Source: Bacteroidales bacterium 45-6 (lineage in GTDB: Bacteria; Bacteroidota; Bacteroidia; Bacteroidales; Dysgonomonadaceae). Taken from it: 5,277 nt of DNA. A program made the position numbers and the translations under genes. Under the pieces are notes generated by a model that worked only from the letters and a program-made list of their open reading frames with translations, did not search any database and was not told the origin of the DNA. Position 1 is the first letter of the stretch. Each line of letters opens with the position of its first letter. Shown one piece after another: positions 5,052 to 5,277 of the stretch. Where the stretch lies: NCBI GenBank assembly GCA_001897035.1, contig MKRS01000718.1, forward strand, positions 1 to 5,277. Direction: 5' to 3'.

Positions 5052-5277
5052 ATGAAATACGTTTTAACCGCGCCACACGAATTCAAATCAACAATTAAGC
5101 TACCATCCTCGAAAAGTATCAGCAATAGAGCATTAATTCTTAAGGGATTGAGTAGTAGCTCCGAGAGGATCGATAATTTGTCCGACTGCGACGACACCCG
5201 GGTGATGGTGAAGGCCTTCGAATCTCACAATAACCTGGTGGATGTAGGGGCCGCAGGAACTTCCATGCGTTTCCTCA
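5052..5277 (+). CDS. aroA: 3-phosphoshikimate 1-carboxyvinyltransferase (EPSP synthase), N-terminal part
   Basis: The first 75 codons are present, and the gene continues past the right edge. The enzyme transfers the enolpyruvyl group of phosphoenolpyruvate to shikimate 3-phosphate, the sixth step of the shikimate pathway to aromatic amino acids. LPSSKSISNRALIL at 17-30 carries the Lys, Ser and Arg (K21, S22, R26) that line the substrate site in E. coli AroA. SDCDDTRVM at 44-52 follows, and GAAGTSMRF at 66-74 is the PEP/glyphosate-contact loop, which is GNAGTAMRP in E. coli. The spacing between the first two motifs and the loop is shorter than in E. coli, so this is the compact form. ATG 5052 is preceded by AAAAACAAGCA without Shine-Dalgarno. 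Confidence 0.96.
   Translation, partial: MKYVLTAPHEFKSTIKLPSSKSISNRALILKGLSSSSERIDNLSDCDDTRVMVKAFESHNNLVDVGAAGTSMRFL

Overview
The window looks like chromosomal DNA from a member of the Bacteroidota, most likely order Bacteroidales. The ribosomal proteins and EF-Ts read like Bacteroidales orthologues. The gene order rplM-rpsI-rpsB-tsf is the one I know from that group. The starts are preceded by A-rich leaders with no clear Shine-Dalgarno, and the divergent spacer near the right end carries two perfect matches to the Bacteroidetes -7 promoter element TAnnTTTG. Genus cannot be settled from this sequence.

Positions 1-2612 form a translation-machinery block on the + strand: the 3' end of rplM (L13), rpsI (S9), rpsB (S2) and tsf (EF-Ts). 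L13 and S9 are 5 nt apart and surely co-transcribed. A 168-nt leader with two hairpins precedes rpsB and is a candidate site for autoregulation. A strong hairpin plus T-run lies between rpsB and tsf, so EF-Ts is probably made by partial readthrough or from a promoter I could not identify. A clear intrinsic terminator closes the block after tsf.

Positions 2613-3946 hold a 12-helix MFS transporter of the YbjJ type, starting only 36 nt after the tsf terminator. It converges with a PfkB-family small-molecule kinase on the - strand (3967-4866). The 94-nt gap between them contains a perfect 23-bp inverted repeat, with A-run and T-run at its ends, that should terminate transcription from both sides.

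Positions 4867-5277 contain a 185-nt divergent promoter region and the first 75 codons of aroA (EPSP synthase, shikimate pathway), which runs off the right end. The spacer also holds a curious near-match to a ParB-binding parS site, interrupted by 3 bp, overlapping a small inverted repeat.

Overall this is an ordinary housekeeping region. I found no defence system, mobile element, CRISPR array or new gene system. The observations most worth following up are in the RNA: the rpsB leader, the rpsB-tsf attenuator-like hairpin, and the unclear source of the transporter's transcript.
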